The notes under the pieces are model-generated. The model made no database searches, had not been told where the DNA came from, and saw nothing but the letters and a program-made list of their open reading frames with translations. Positions 25,401 through 32,333 of a stretch of 46,804 nucleotides of DNA are shown here, piece after piece. The stretch covers positions 1 through 46,804 of the forward strand of contig JAJZPI010000008.1 of the NCBI GenBank assembly GCA_021811275.1. The letters run 5' to 3'. Position 1 is the first letter of the stretch. Every line of letters starts with the position of its first letter. Source of the stretch: Deltaproteobacteria bacterium. Its GTDB lineage: Bacteria; Desulfobacterota; Desulfarculia; Desulfarculales; Desulfarculaceae. Made by a program: the position numbers and the translations under genes.

Positions 25401-26362
25401 GCCAGCGAGGCGATGATGCCGTATTTGATTGTATGCAGAGGGCCGTAGTAATCGTCGAGATAGCTGGAGGAGGCCACGATCCAGTCATATTCGGGGATGT
25501 ACCGGAAGACGGCCATCTTCTCCCGGCGCTCGCTCTCGCCCGGATTGCACCAGGAATAGATGAGCCGTCCATTCTTCATGGCGCAGATGTCCTGAATTAT
25601 CTTGCGCCCCTGCTCGTCGGTCGCCTCAAATACGTTTTTGCCCTCCAAGCGGGGATGGATGATCAGATTGCCCATGCTATCAATAATATAAGGATAGCCG
25701 GTGTCACCGAAACGCAAGGTAAAGATAACATCGCGCAAGTGATCCAGATTCATCGAGACCTTCGGGAAATCCTCGCACCTTACCGTGGCCGCGATTATCC
25801 AGTTCCAGGGCTGATAGCGGTAGAAGCAGGTGGCCCACTGCCCTGTTTCGCCTTCCCTGGAATTCCGGCTCTCTTGGATGAAAAAGCCGCGGGTTCCCTC
25901 CATCATCCTGAGCACGGTCGGGTCTAGGGAGAAGTCCCGCCCCAACCAGGCGGCGTCCGGACCGGCCAGAACCGTGCCCATGTCGTTTAGCAACCAGACA
26001 TATCCCTGGCCATCCACGGTTTCTTGGCTGAGAATCTGCAGGGTCAGGGCCTTGGCGTCCTTCTCGGAGAGTTCTCCCTTGGCGCGTAGCATGTAGAAAT
26101 GGTCGGCCAAGTGCAGGCAGGACTCCACCTTGTCCACGAGTCGTTCCTTGACCAGGTTCTGGACCGTGGTCTTGGTGAGCTTCAGGATGGTGGAAGTGCT
26201 GGTTTGGAGCTGTTCCTCGATGCCTCGCTCGATGGTCACCCGGGCCAGGCTATAGAGCGCAACCCCGCCCGCCACCCCGGATATGACCGAGGCCGCCAAG
26301 AAACCGGCCAGGAGCTTCGTGCGTATGCCCCAGCCCTTACGGGCTCTGCTCCCCATAGCCAT
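22460..26362 (-). CDS. Large Cache/multi-PAS sensor histidine kinase (1300 aa)
   Basis: After TM1 (residues ~14-36) comes a periplasmic double Cache region to ~320 (WLLNDMGTVLAGPDAAW, then GDTGYPYIIDSMGNLIIHP), TM2 (~322-345), HAMP (SSLTKPLKALMESMARG), and five PAS domains in a row (starting around EKKYRSIFENSIMG, DRYRLLLNATPDAVIVYD, EERYRTILENIEDGYYELD, SRFQVLVEESPLGVSLL, EERYRTILASIEDGYYEVD). PAS3 and PAS5 are near-duplicates. A coiled coil precedes HisKA (SSVSHELRTPLTSVLGFAKL, H near 1067) and a complete HATPase. No receiver is attached. The ATG at 26362 has an AAGGAG site. It shares its kinase core with both neighbours, and probably reads a small periplasmic ligand plus internal redox or energy signals. 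Confidence 0.9.
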   Translation of the reverse strand: MAMGSRARKGWGIRTKLLAGFLAASVISGVAGGVALYSLARVTIERGIEEQLQTSTSTILKLTKTTVQNLVKERLVDKVESCLHLADHFYMLRAKGELSEKDAKALTLQILSQETVDGQGYVWLLNDMGTVLAGPDAAWLGRDFSLDPTVLRMMEGTRGFFIQESRNSREGETGQWATCFYRYQPWNWIIAATVRCEDFPKVSMNLDHLRDVIFTLRFGDTGYPYIIDSMGNLIIHPRLEGKNVFEATDEQGRKIIQDICAMKNGRLIYSWCNPGESERREKMAVFRYIPEYDWIVASSSYLDDYYGPLHTIKYGIIASLAGTALLVFLLSLWISSSLTKPLKALMESMARGGRGDFATRCQVSSRDEIGMLSEYFNDFMSQLETYSSQLKSSEKKYRSIFENSIMGLFQTTTEGRLLSLNQALAEIWGFDSPQEVLEQVSDVGSQAYLDPAERAAFQKIMKQQGRVTDFETKMRRRDGREIWVSISGRAVTGPNGEIECYEGSLVDITAEKEAQADYHRSMDRYRLLLNATPDAVIVYDQGGRVVYVNPAFTTIFGWTLEEIQGNQLDFVPESEKQTTREAVERTIRGERVLFETKRLTKDGRVLMVQTNSARYMDDEGRMEGMLVISRDVTARRQAEQALQASEERYRTILENIEDGYYELDLTGKFTFFNESIRKAVGYGEEELKRLDFRDYVSPDYLAAAAETFGAVFKTGKAAKVFDWEVIKKDGSRGFIEASVSLIKDASGTPTGFRGIARDITERKRAEEELQREKSRFQVLVEESPLGVSLLRADGSFEYVNPAFVKIFGYGLTELLWGREWLRKVFPDPEMRHAVIDDWLNEQKAISVGQHTSRTYEVVCRDGSHKSVHFSPVALQGGGHLVLYEDITESKRAEEALRNSEERYRTILASIEDGYYEVDLEGSFTFFNDSMCRMLGYEPGQLLGMNYRAYINSTNAQMVFDTFNRVFRTGEATRALDWLLVRKDGSKVFVETSVSPIYDGGGVIVGFRGIARDISERKEAEEALRRAHDGLERRVEERTAELAEANRHLQELDKMKSDFLSSVSHELRTPLTSVLGFAKLIKREFHNNFFGMTENDAKVARKARRIEENLSIIVREGERLTRLINDVLDLSKIESGRMNWRDETCSLPDLVEQAVQAVSGEFANRPEVTLEMTVDRGLPPLVADRDRLVQVIINLLNNASKFTVEGRVAIQAKAAKAGWARVEVTDTGPGIPPDNLAQVFDQFYQVTRGDTLSDKPKGTGLGLSICKQIVEHYGGRIWVESVLGQGSSFIFELPTEPSAAA

Positions 26363-26432
26363 GGCTCTCCTTCCTGGCCGGCGACTTCCCCCACCCCCAC
26401 GCCGACTAGGCGGCGTGGGCAGCCCTAACCCC

Positions 26433-28025
26433 CTATTCCAGGGGCACGATCACGGTCTGGATGCGCCGGTTCTGACAGAGCCGCCCGAAGTCCACTTCGC
26501 GGGACAGATCCTGCGGCACCACCACCGTGCCCTCGAATCCCTCCCCGACCCGCCGCCAAAGATCGTCCAGGCTGCAGAATTGGGTTGTTCCGCCGCATAC
26601 CTTGAGCCGGGGCCCCTTGAGGGGCACGCGACCGGAATAGACCACCAGGCAGGCCCCGGCCCGGGCGTGCTGCTCGAACAGCAGGGCGTTGAGCACTTCG
26701 AGCAGGCGTTGCTCGTCCAGAGGCTTGGCCAGGGCCGCGTCCCCGCCGACCGAATCGATATCCTGCAGGGCCGAAATGACCACCACCGGAATATGGCTTA
26801 GGGCCGGGTCCTCGCGCAGATGACGAATGCAGGTCTGGCCGTCCATTACCGGCATGGCCAGGTCCATGGTGATGAGATCGGGCATGTGCTTTCGGGCCAG
26901 ATCCAAGGCTTCGTCGCCATTGCCGGCGGTGACGACCACCAAGCCCTCGTTCTCCAAAAACTCCCGCAGGTATTGCAGGACCGCCAGTTCGTCATCGACC
27001 ACCAGGATTGTGGGCGGGCCCGCAGGCTTCCTCCCGGGGTGCGCTGGAGCAGCCTCGCAGGGCTGGCTGGACTGCTCCTGAGCAACGACCCCGGCGCTAG
27101 GTAGGGTGAAAAAGAAGGTGCTGCCTTTGCCCTCCTCCGACTCGACCCAGAGCCTTCCGCCGTAGTGGTCTATTATCTGCCTGCATATGGACAGCCCCAG
27201 TCCGGTTCCTTGGGGTTTGTCCTTCAGGGTGTCGTCCTTGGTCACCTGATGAAAATGGTCGAAAATTTTTTCCCGCTCCGCCGCGGGGATGCCCGGGCCG
27301 GTGTCGGCCACGCTCAACAGCAGCGTGGAGCCGGAACTCTCGCCGTCAAGGGCGGCCCGCACCGTCACCTGGCCGGACGTAGTGAACTTGCTGGCGTTGT
27401 TCAATAAGTTTACGAGAACCTGCACCAGGCGGTCCGGATCGGCGGTGACCATGGGCAGGCCGGGGGCTACTTCCGCCACCAGTTCAACACCGGCCTTAAG
27501 GGCGAACTCCCCGCTCACCGCGCTCTTGGCCTGTTCCACAATGTCGGCCGGGACGACCAGGCGGTCCCGCCACTGAACGCGCCCGGACTCGATCTTGGCC
27601 AAGTCCAGCACGTCGTTGATCAGCCTGGTCAGCCGCTGGCCCTCATCGATGATGACGCCCAGATTGCGGTCCATCGAGACCGCCTTGCGCGCCAACTTAG
27701 GGTCCGCCTCAGCCGCCGCCTGAAAATGTTTGGCGAAATCCTTCCGGATGAGCTTGGCGAAGCCCAGGATGGAGGTGAGCGGGGTGCGCAGCTCGTGGGA
27801 GACGGAGGACAGAAATCCGCTCTTCAGGCGATCAAGGTCGCGCAGGTGCTGGTTCAGCCGCTCCTGCTCAACCAGCATCTCGTCGAGCTTGACAAACTGT
27901 TCCACCACCAGCTTGGCGGTGATCTCCGAGGCGCGCCGGGCAACCAATACCTCATCCATGAGGAGCCGGTTCTCCTCCTCCAACTGGCGTAGGCGCCGAG
28001 CTATTTCATCAGCCAGGTGGCGCAA
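26433..28025 (-). CDS. Soluble hybrid histidine kinase next to the [NiFe] sensor hydrogenase
   Basis: A 530-residue cytoplasmic protein. Residues 1-70 are a charged coiled coil with no PAS or membrane segment; HisKA follows with H77 (SSVSHELRTPLTSILGFAKL), HATPase (N box VNLLNNASKF, G boxes ADTGPGIP and GTGLGLSICRQI), and a receiver at ~338-450 with D388 in LITMDLAMPVMDGQ and K434. The last ~75 residues match no domain I know. The start is TTG at 28025, backed by GGAG 8 bases upstream. It lies 15 bp after the hydrogenase large subunit, so it is the natural partner, like HoxJ/HupT for the regulatory hydrogenases HoxBC/HupUV, but those kinases carry a PAS domain that is absent here. Confidence 0.88.
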   Translation of the reverse strand: MRHLADEIARRLRQLEEENRLLMDEVLVARRASEITAKLVVEQFVKLDEMLVEQERLNQHLRDLDRLKSGFLSSVSHELRTPLTSILGFAKLIRKDFAKHFQAAAEADPKLARKAVSMDRNLGVIIDEGQRLTRLINDVLDLAKIESGRVQWRDRLVVPADIVEQAKSAVSGEFALKAGVELVAEVAPGLPMVTADPDRLVQVLVNLLNNASKFTTSGQVTVRAALDGESSGSTLLLSVADTGPGIPAAEREKIFDHFHQVTKDDTLKDKPQGTGLGLSICRQIIDHYGGRLWVESEEGKGSTFFFTLPSAGVVAQEQSSQPCEAAPAHPGRKPAGPPTILVVDDELAVLQYLREFLENEGLVVVTAGNGDEALDLARKHMPDLITMDLAMPVMDGQTCIRHLREDPALSHIPVVVISALQDIDSVGGDAALAKPLDEQRLLEVLNALLFEQHARAGACLVVYSGRVPLKGPRLKVCGGTTQFCSLDDLWRRVGEGFEGTVVVPQDLSREVDFGRLCQNRRIQTVIVPLE

Positions 28026-28040
28026 GCTAATTGCTCCAGG

Positions 28041-29585
28041 TTAAATGGCGACACGCCCGTGAACCGATGACGCCCTGTCACCCGCCCTCCAGGCGTGCAC
28101 CGTGCAGACCAGGCAGGGATCAAAGCTGCGCACCACATGACCCACTTGAACCAGGTTGTCCTGATCCGGGGCGGGCGTGCCTATGAGCGCCTGCTCCAAG
28201 GGACCTCGCCGCCCCTGATCATCCCGAGGCGAGGCGTTCCAAGCGGTTGGGGTAATTATTTGGTAGCTGGCGATGAGCCCATCCTCCAGACGCAGCCAAT
28301 GTCCCAGGGCTCCGCGGGAGGCGTGGGTCAAGCCGAATCCCTCGCCATTGCCTATTTCACCTGGCGAACGATAGAGCAGCTGATCCTCGGCCATCTCGCT
28401 CAACCAAAGTTCCATGACCGGCAAAAGCATCGCCGGTCTGATCAGCCGGGCCAACTCGCGGGTAAAGACCGAAACGCCCTTTTCCGCCACCAGGCCGGTC
28501 AGAAGCTTGTGGCCGCCGATAAGCATCTCGGCCAGCGGCCCGGTTTCGGCGGGTTGGTCATCGTATCGGGGTGCCTTGGCCCAGGAATATTTGCGCCCCT
28601 CGCTACCCACGGCGTAGGGTTGGGTTTCACCGAAAAATGGATGCCGTCCGCCAGCGTAGTCGCGGAACCAGGAGCAGGCCACCTCTTCGCGCACGCGGGC
28701 TTGGTCGAACTCACGGGTTTTCTCGCCAGGACTCAAGAAGCCGGCCGCGATTATTTTCTGCTGGTCGGAGGCGCCGGCCGCCGTCGAGTCCGCCGGGAGG
28801 TCCAGGGCGCCATAGCTCAGGAACCCGCCCGGCCAGGAGCCCAGCCGGTCCAGCCCCGCCTGACCGGCGAAACGTAGAAAAAAGCCCAGGTCGCCCTGGC
28901 GGTGCGCCTCGGCTTCCAGCCAGGTTTCCAGGGCCTGGGGGCTGTCCACCTCGGCCCAGCGCTCCAGTGAGCAGCCCAACACCCTGCGTTCATACCATTG
29001 CCGGTAGCGGCGCAGGGCCAGGCTGCACTGCAACAAGTCGGCCTGGCTGAAGATGGTGGCGATACCGCCGGGGACCATGTAGGAGGAGTGCGGCCATTGG
29101 CCGCCCAGGATGGCCACGATTTCCAGCACTCTGGCGGACTCGCCCAGTACCTGGGCCACGGTGGCGCCCTTCAAAGGCTGGTAACGCGCCAGGGCCTCCT
29201 CGTACAGGGGATGCCCGGCGTGGGCCGGGTTGGTGAAATCGGCGGCGAACAGCAGCGCGTAATGGCGCACGTCGCTTTGCAGATGCTCGGTCATCAGGGC
29301 CAAGTTGCGCACCCGCGTGGCTGCCGGGGGGACGTCCACCCCCGCAACCATGTCCAGCGCCCGGGCGGCGGCGGTGAGATGGCCGGTGGTGCAGATACCG
29401 CAAACCCGGGGCGTGATGACAAGACCGTCCAAGGCGCCTCGGCCTACCATGATGCGCTCGAAGCCTCTGTACATGGTGCCCGCGCACCAGGCGTCGCGCA
29501 CCACCCCATCCTCAATCTCTATGCGCACCTCCAGGTCGCCTTCCACGCGGTTCAAGGGGACCTGCAAGCTCGTTACGTTGTCCAT
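28041..29585 (-). CDS. [NiFe] hydrogenase large subunit, H2-sensor type (HupV/HoxC-like)
   Basis: A 514-residue large subunit with all four Ni-Fe cysteines: the L1 motif RVCGICTTGH (C62, C65) and the L2 motif DPCLVCTVH (C491, C494, H497). The N-terminal VPLNRVEGDLEVRIEIEDG is typical. It has no signal peptide. It pairs with the small subunit upstream and is followed by a histidine kinase, the context of cytoplasmic regulatory hydrogenases (group 2b/2c type). Unlike HupV/HoxC, which end at the final His, it has 17 further residues (AWRAGDRASSVHGRVAI) after it, so proteolytic maturation may be needed; no maturation protease is in the window. ATG 29585 has AGGGG upstream. Sensor versus uptake enzyme remains inference. 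Confidence 0.87.
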   Translation of the reverse strand: MDNVTSLQVPLNRVEGDLEVRIEIEDGVVRDAWCAGTMYRGFERIMVGRGALDGLVITPRVCGICTTGHLTAAARALDMVAGVDVPPAATRVRNLALMTEHLQSDVRHYALLFAADFTNPAHAGHPLYEEALARYQPLKGATVAQVLGESARVLEIVAILGGQWPHSSYMVPGGIATIFSQADLLQCSLALRRYRQWYERRVLGCSLERWAEVDSPQALETWLEAEAHRQGDLGFFLRFAGQAGLDRLGSWPGGFLSYGALDLPADSTAAGASDQQKIIAAGFLSPGEKTREFDQARVREEVACSWFRDYAGGRHPFFGETQPYAVGSEGRKYSWAKAPRYDDQPAETGPLAEMLIGGHKLLTGLVAEKGVSVFTRELARLIRPAMLLPVMELWLSEMAEDQLLYRSPGEIGNGEGFGLTHASRGALGHWLRLEDGLIASYQIITPTAWNASPRDDQGRRGPLEQALIGTPAPDQDNLVQVGHVVRSFDPCLVCTVHAWRAGDRASSVHGRVAI

Positions 29586-29605
29586 GGCGTTTGATCCCCT
29601 TTTCT

Positions 29606-30538
29606 TCAAACTCTCGACTTGCGCGCGATCAGACGCTGGGGAGCCGCGGCGGCGGCCATGCCCTTGTAGGCCAGATAATGGGCCCGGTCCACACCCTCGG
29701 GCAGCTCCACGGGGATGTCGGCGATGTTGCGGGTCTGAAAGAAAGGATAGGGCTGAGGGAATTCGGGCTGCGTGCAGCCCAGGCAGGGCACCCCGGCCCG
29801 GGTCTTGCTGTTGCGGTGGTTCCAAAGAATTTTGTTGCAAGGCCCGTGCGTGAGAGGTCCCCGGCAGCCCATATGGAAAAATAAGCATCCCTGCTGGCCG
29901 AACTCGGCGTCTTCCACGCGGTACTCATGGTACTCGTTGCGGGTGCAGCCCTGATGAACCAGCATGCCGTACCAGACCACCGGCTCCTGCAACTCGTTGA
30001 GCGCCAGTTCCCGGCCCGTGGCCAGCGAGGCCAACACCCCCACCAGCACCTCTCCCTGGCAGGGGCAACCTGGGAGGTTGATCACCGGGTGACCTCCGGC
30101 GCTCAGGAAATCCGCCCCCAGGAAACCGCCGCGTTCGCGCCCGGCGAATTGCAGCCCCGTGGCTTCCACCTCGCCATCGGCGCCGATGCCGCCAAAGCTG
30201 GCGCAGGTGCCCGCCGCCACCACCCAGGTGGCTTTGCGAGTTAGCTGTGCCACCAGGTCCTTTTTGGGCCCCAGGCAGGAGGAGTCGTAGCCTCCGCTGC
30301 CGCCGGGCCCCCTGATGACCGCTCCCTCCACGAAAAGGATGTCCAGGCACCGCTTGCCCGCGACGAGATCTTGCACCAGTGCTTGGTAGTCGGCGTGGCC
30401 GCCGGTGGACAAAGAGGGATGCCAAAGAGGGTTTACGTCAAGCGCCCCTATCATTTCCGGCAAGGTGGGCGATGTCACGTTCATCATGGCCCAAGTGTCG
30501 CCGCCGCAGCCACCCGCCTGCATCCAGAAGATATTCAT
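29606..30538 (-). CDS. [NiFe] hydrogenase small subunit, HupU/HoxB-like, with Asp in proximal cluster motif
   Basis: A 310-residue small subunit without Tat signal, hence cytoplasmic, as in H2-sensing enzymes. Opening MNIFWMQAGGCGGDTWAMMN and NPLWHPSLS follow HupU closely, but the usual CxxC is C11-G-G-D14. Other cluster ligands are present: C112 (GTCASFGG) and C158 (PGCPC) for the proximal cluster; H195, C198, C218, C225 for the distal; C234, C252, C255 for the medial one. So the proximal cluster would be 3Cys:1Asp. A TTG two codons upstream (30544) is better spaced from GGGAG than the ATG at 30538, so the true start may be there. It follows the HD-GYP gene by about 20 bp and precedes the large subunit by 20 bp. 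Confidence 0.87.
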   Translation of the reverse strand: MNIFWMQAGGCGGDTWAMMNVTSPTLPEMIGALDVNPLWHPSLSTGGHADYQALVQDLVAGKRCLDILFVEGAVIRGPGGSGGYDSSCLGPKKDLVAQLTRKATWVVAAGTCASFGGIGADGEVEATGLQFAGRERGGFLGADFLSAGGHPVINLPGCPCQGEVLVGVLASLATGRELALNELQEPVVWYGMLVHQGCTRNEYHEYRVEDAEFGQQGCLFFHMGCRGPLTHGPCNKILWNHRNSKTRAGVPCLGCTQPEFPQPYPFFQTRNIADIPVELPEGVDRAHYLAYKGMAAAAAPQRLIARKSRV

Positions 30539-30563
30539 TGTCAATGAAATGCTCCCTTGTTGA

Positions 30564-31931
30564 CTAGCGCACGACCGGGCCGAAGATATCCGCGGCGCTG
30601 CTTTGCGAAGGAGTTTCTTCCACCTCCAAGTCGCCGCATATATCCAGGAATACCGCCACCACGTGCGGGTCGAAGCGGGTTCCGCTGTCGTGCTTGAGCC
30701 TATCCAGGGCCTGCACCGGTCTGAGCCGCTTGCCCTGCTGGTTACCCTTGGTATAGCGGTCGTAGGCGTCGGCAACCGCGATCACGCGAGCCATGACCGG
30801 TATCTTGTCGCCCTTGAGCCGGAAGGGCAGCCCGGTGCCGTCATAGTTCTCGTGGTGGAACATGACTCCTTCGATGACATCCTTCATGTGCGCGATGGGC
30901 TTCAGAATCTCGGCGCCGGCGCGGGTGTGGCGCTCGATTATCATCCGCTGGTAGTGACTGGGGAGGTTTTCCGGCAGGCCTATTTTGCCGATGTCGTGCA
31001 GCACCGCGGCCAGCTTCAGGCGCACCAACACGGAGCCCGGCAGCTTCATGCCCTTGCCGATAGCCAAGGCGTGGTTGGCCACCCGCCTGGAGTGTCCCTC
31101 CTGGTTCTGGTCAAGCTTCTCGATGGCCGCCACCAGGCTGTCGATGGTGCCGGTCAGGTTGCGGCGAAGGTCGGTGTAGTGCTTAGAGTTGGCCAACGCC
31201 AGCGAGGCCTGGAAGCCCAGGGCCGAAGCCAGTTTCAGATCGCGCGAGGTGAAGGGGGCATCCCCAGTGCGGCTGAGGTTGAGCACGCCCATGTTGCTGC
31301 CGGCCTGGCGCAGGGGGATGCAGATCAGGTGCCTGATTGGAGCCGGGCCCTTGACATAGCGGGGGTCCTTCAAGGCGTCGTTTACCACCTCCGGGCGGCC
31401 CGAGGCGAACACGCTGCCGGCGATTCCCTCGCCTGGTTTGAGCAAAAGCTTCTCCTGGGCGTCCTGGCCCCGCCCCGCCGCCGCCATAAGGCCTAGATTG
31501 CCGGGTTGCAACAGCATCAGCGATGAGGCGTCGCAATCGACGATCTTGGTCAAGTTCGCCAGAATCTTGTCTATCAGCTCCTCCCACTCCAGGCTGGTGG
31601 CCAGGCTCTCGCCCAGATTGTAGAGCAGGCTAAGTTCCCGATAAGTATCCAGGGTCTCGGCCGCCAGGGCCCGGGAGGCCACCTGGGGTTCGACCATCTT
31701 GCCAAGCGCCTCGGCCAGAACCTGCGCGCCCTTGTTCCCCACCACCCAACCCATGACCTCTTCCCCCACGGTCACAGGGGCGCGAGGTGCGTCCAGCGGG
31801 CTGGGCTTTCCCCACAGCAATCCGCCGTTCAGGTCGACCACGGCCACCGGCTCGCCGGTCAAGTCCGCGAGCTTCAGGAAGGTCTCGCTCAGCCCACCCT
31901 TGGCCAGCAACTTTTTCAGGCTTGTCTTCAT
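30564..31931 (-). CDS. GAF/HD-GYP domain protein leading the sensor-hydrogenase operon (455 aa)
   Basis: Residues 1-110 form the same unknown N-terminal module as in the HD-GYP protein at 18521-20221 (shared AAETLDTYRELSLLYNLGESL-type stretch, residues 90-110). GAF spans ~115-250 and HD-GYP ~262-430. Conserved residues: GHSRRVANHA, LHDIGKIGLP (H312, D313), RHTRAGAEILKP, FHHENYDGTGLP (HH 359-360), VADAYDRYTKG. The third signature residue group is GLP, not GYP, so c-di-GMP hydrolysis is likely but not certain. It is the first gene of the locus; its ATG lies ~275 bases after a good promoter and has a poor ribosome site. Confidence 0.86.
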   Translation of the reverse strand: MKTSLKKLLAKGGLSETFLKLADLTGEPVAVVDLNGGLLWGKPSPLDAPRAPVTVGEEVMGWVVGNKGAQVLAEALGKMVEPQVASRALAAETLDTYRELSLLYNLGESLATSLEWEELIDKILANLTKIVDCDASSLMLLQPGNLGLMAAAGRGQDAQEKLLLKPGEGIAGSVFASGRPEVVNDALKDPRYVKGPAPIRHLICIPLRQAGSNMGVLNLSRTGDAPFTSRDLKLASALGFQASLALANSKHYTDLRRNLTGTIDSLVAAIEKLDQNQEGHSRRVANHALAIGKGMKLPGSVLVRLKLAAVLHDIGKIGLPENLPSHYQRMIIERHTRAGAEILKPIAHMKDVIEGVMFHHENYDGTGLPFRLKGDKIPVMARVIAVADAYDRYTKGNQQGKRLRPVQALDRLKHDSGTRFDPHVVAVFLDICGDLEVEETPSQSSAADIFGPVVR

Positions 31932-31950
31932 GGGAATGACCGCCAGTCAG

Positions 31951-31969
31951 CCTCCTGAAAGTTAGGAGG
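31951..31969. repeat. CCTCCT/AGGAGG inverted repeat in the HD-GYP leader
   Basis: In transcript sense CCTCCT, 7 nt and AGGAGG can pair, 20-38 bases upstream of the ATG at 31931. The downstream arm is a perfect Shine-Dalgarno sequence but too far from the ATG to serve it, so either a hidden upstream start or a regulatory hairpin is possible. Confidence 0.4.
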
Positions 31970-32171
31970 TGAGGCGGCGGCTGGAGGCACATGAACCCGC
32001 TGCCGCATACCCCCCTTGTTACTTATCCAAGGCCGCCTTACTGGACAGATGCGCACGGCGACAACCGCATCACCGTAATTTTTCCTGTAAATGCGACTTC
32101 ATGAGCACCAGATTCGGCCAAGACGCACGGCACCCGCGAGGCCTTATCCGTGGTTCAGGAGGGGTGCATTT

Positions 32172-32189
32172 TCAAATGATAACGAAAAT
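32172..32189. promoter_or_regulatory. Fur-like hexamer array just downstream of the predicted promoter
   Basis: TCAAAT-GATAAC-GAAAAT reads as three consecutive NAT(A/T)AT-type hexamers and matches GATAAT repeats at 14 of 18 positions. It would cover about +18 to +35 of the HD-GYP/hydrogenase transcript. An iron regulator here would make sense for an Fe-S/NiFe protein, but the match is moderate. Confidence 0.25.
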
Positions 32190-32213
32190 CGCTTTGTTTC
32201 CATTGGTGTTAGC

Positions 32214-32243
32214 ATAATAGCCTATCGGCTTCCCGCCCGTCAA
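32214..32243 (-). promoter_or_regulatory. Sigma70-type promoter for the HD-GYP/[NiFe] sensor operon
   Basis: On the minus strand TTGACG (32238-32243, 5 of 6) is followed after 18 bp by TATTAT (32214-32219, 5 of 6). The transcript would start near 32207 and carry a ~275-nt untranslated leader before the ATG at 31931. Confidence 0.6.
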
Positions 32244-32314
32244 CCTGTGCATAAATCTTAGGCTTGTGCTGTTTTCCCGTCGCTAACGCAGCCTCCGCAC
32301 CTCCGGCGAAAATC

Positions 32315-32333
32315 ATATTTTACTATAAAATAT
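32315..32333. repeat. AT-rich 19-bp palindrome upstream of the sensor-operon promoter
   Basis: ATATTTTA-CTA-TAAAATAT has perfect 8-bp arms and stands out in GC-rich DNA. It lies about 72 bp upstream of the predicted -35, a usual place for an activator site. Confidence 0.5.
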
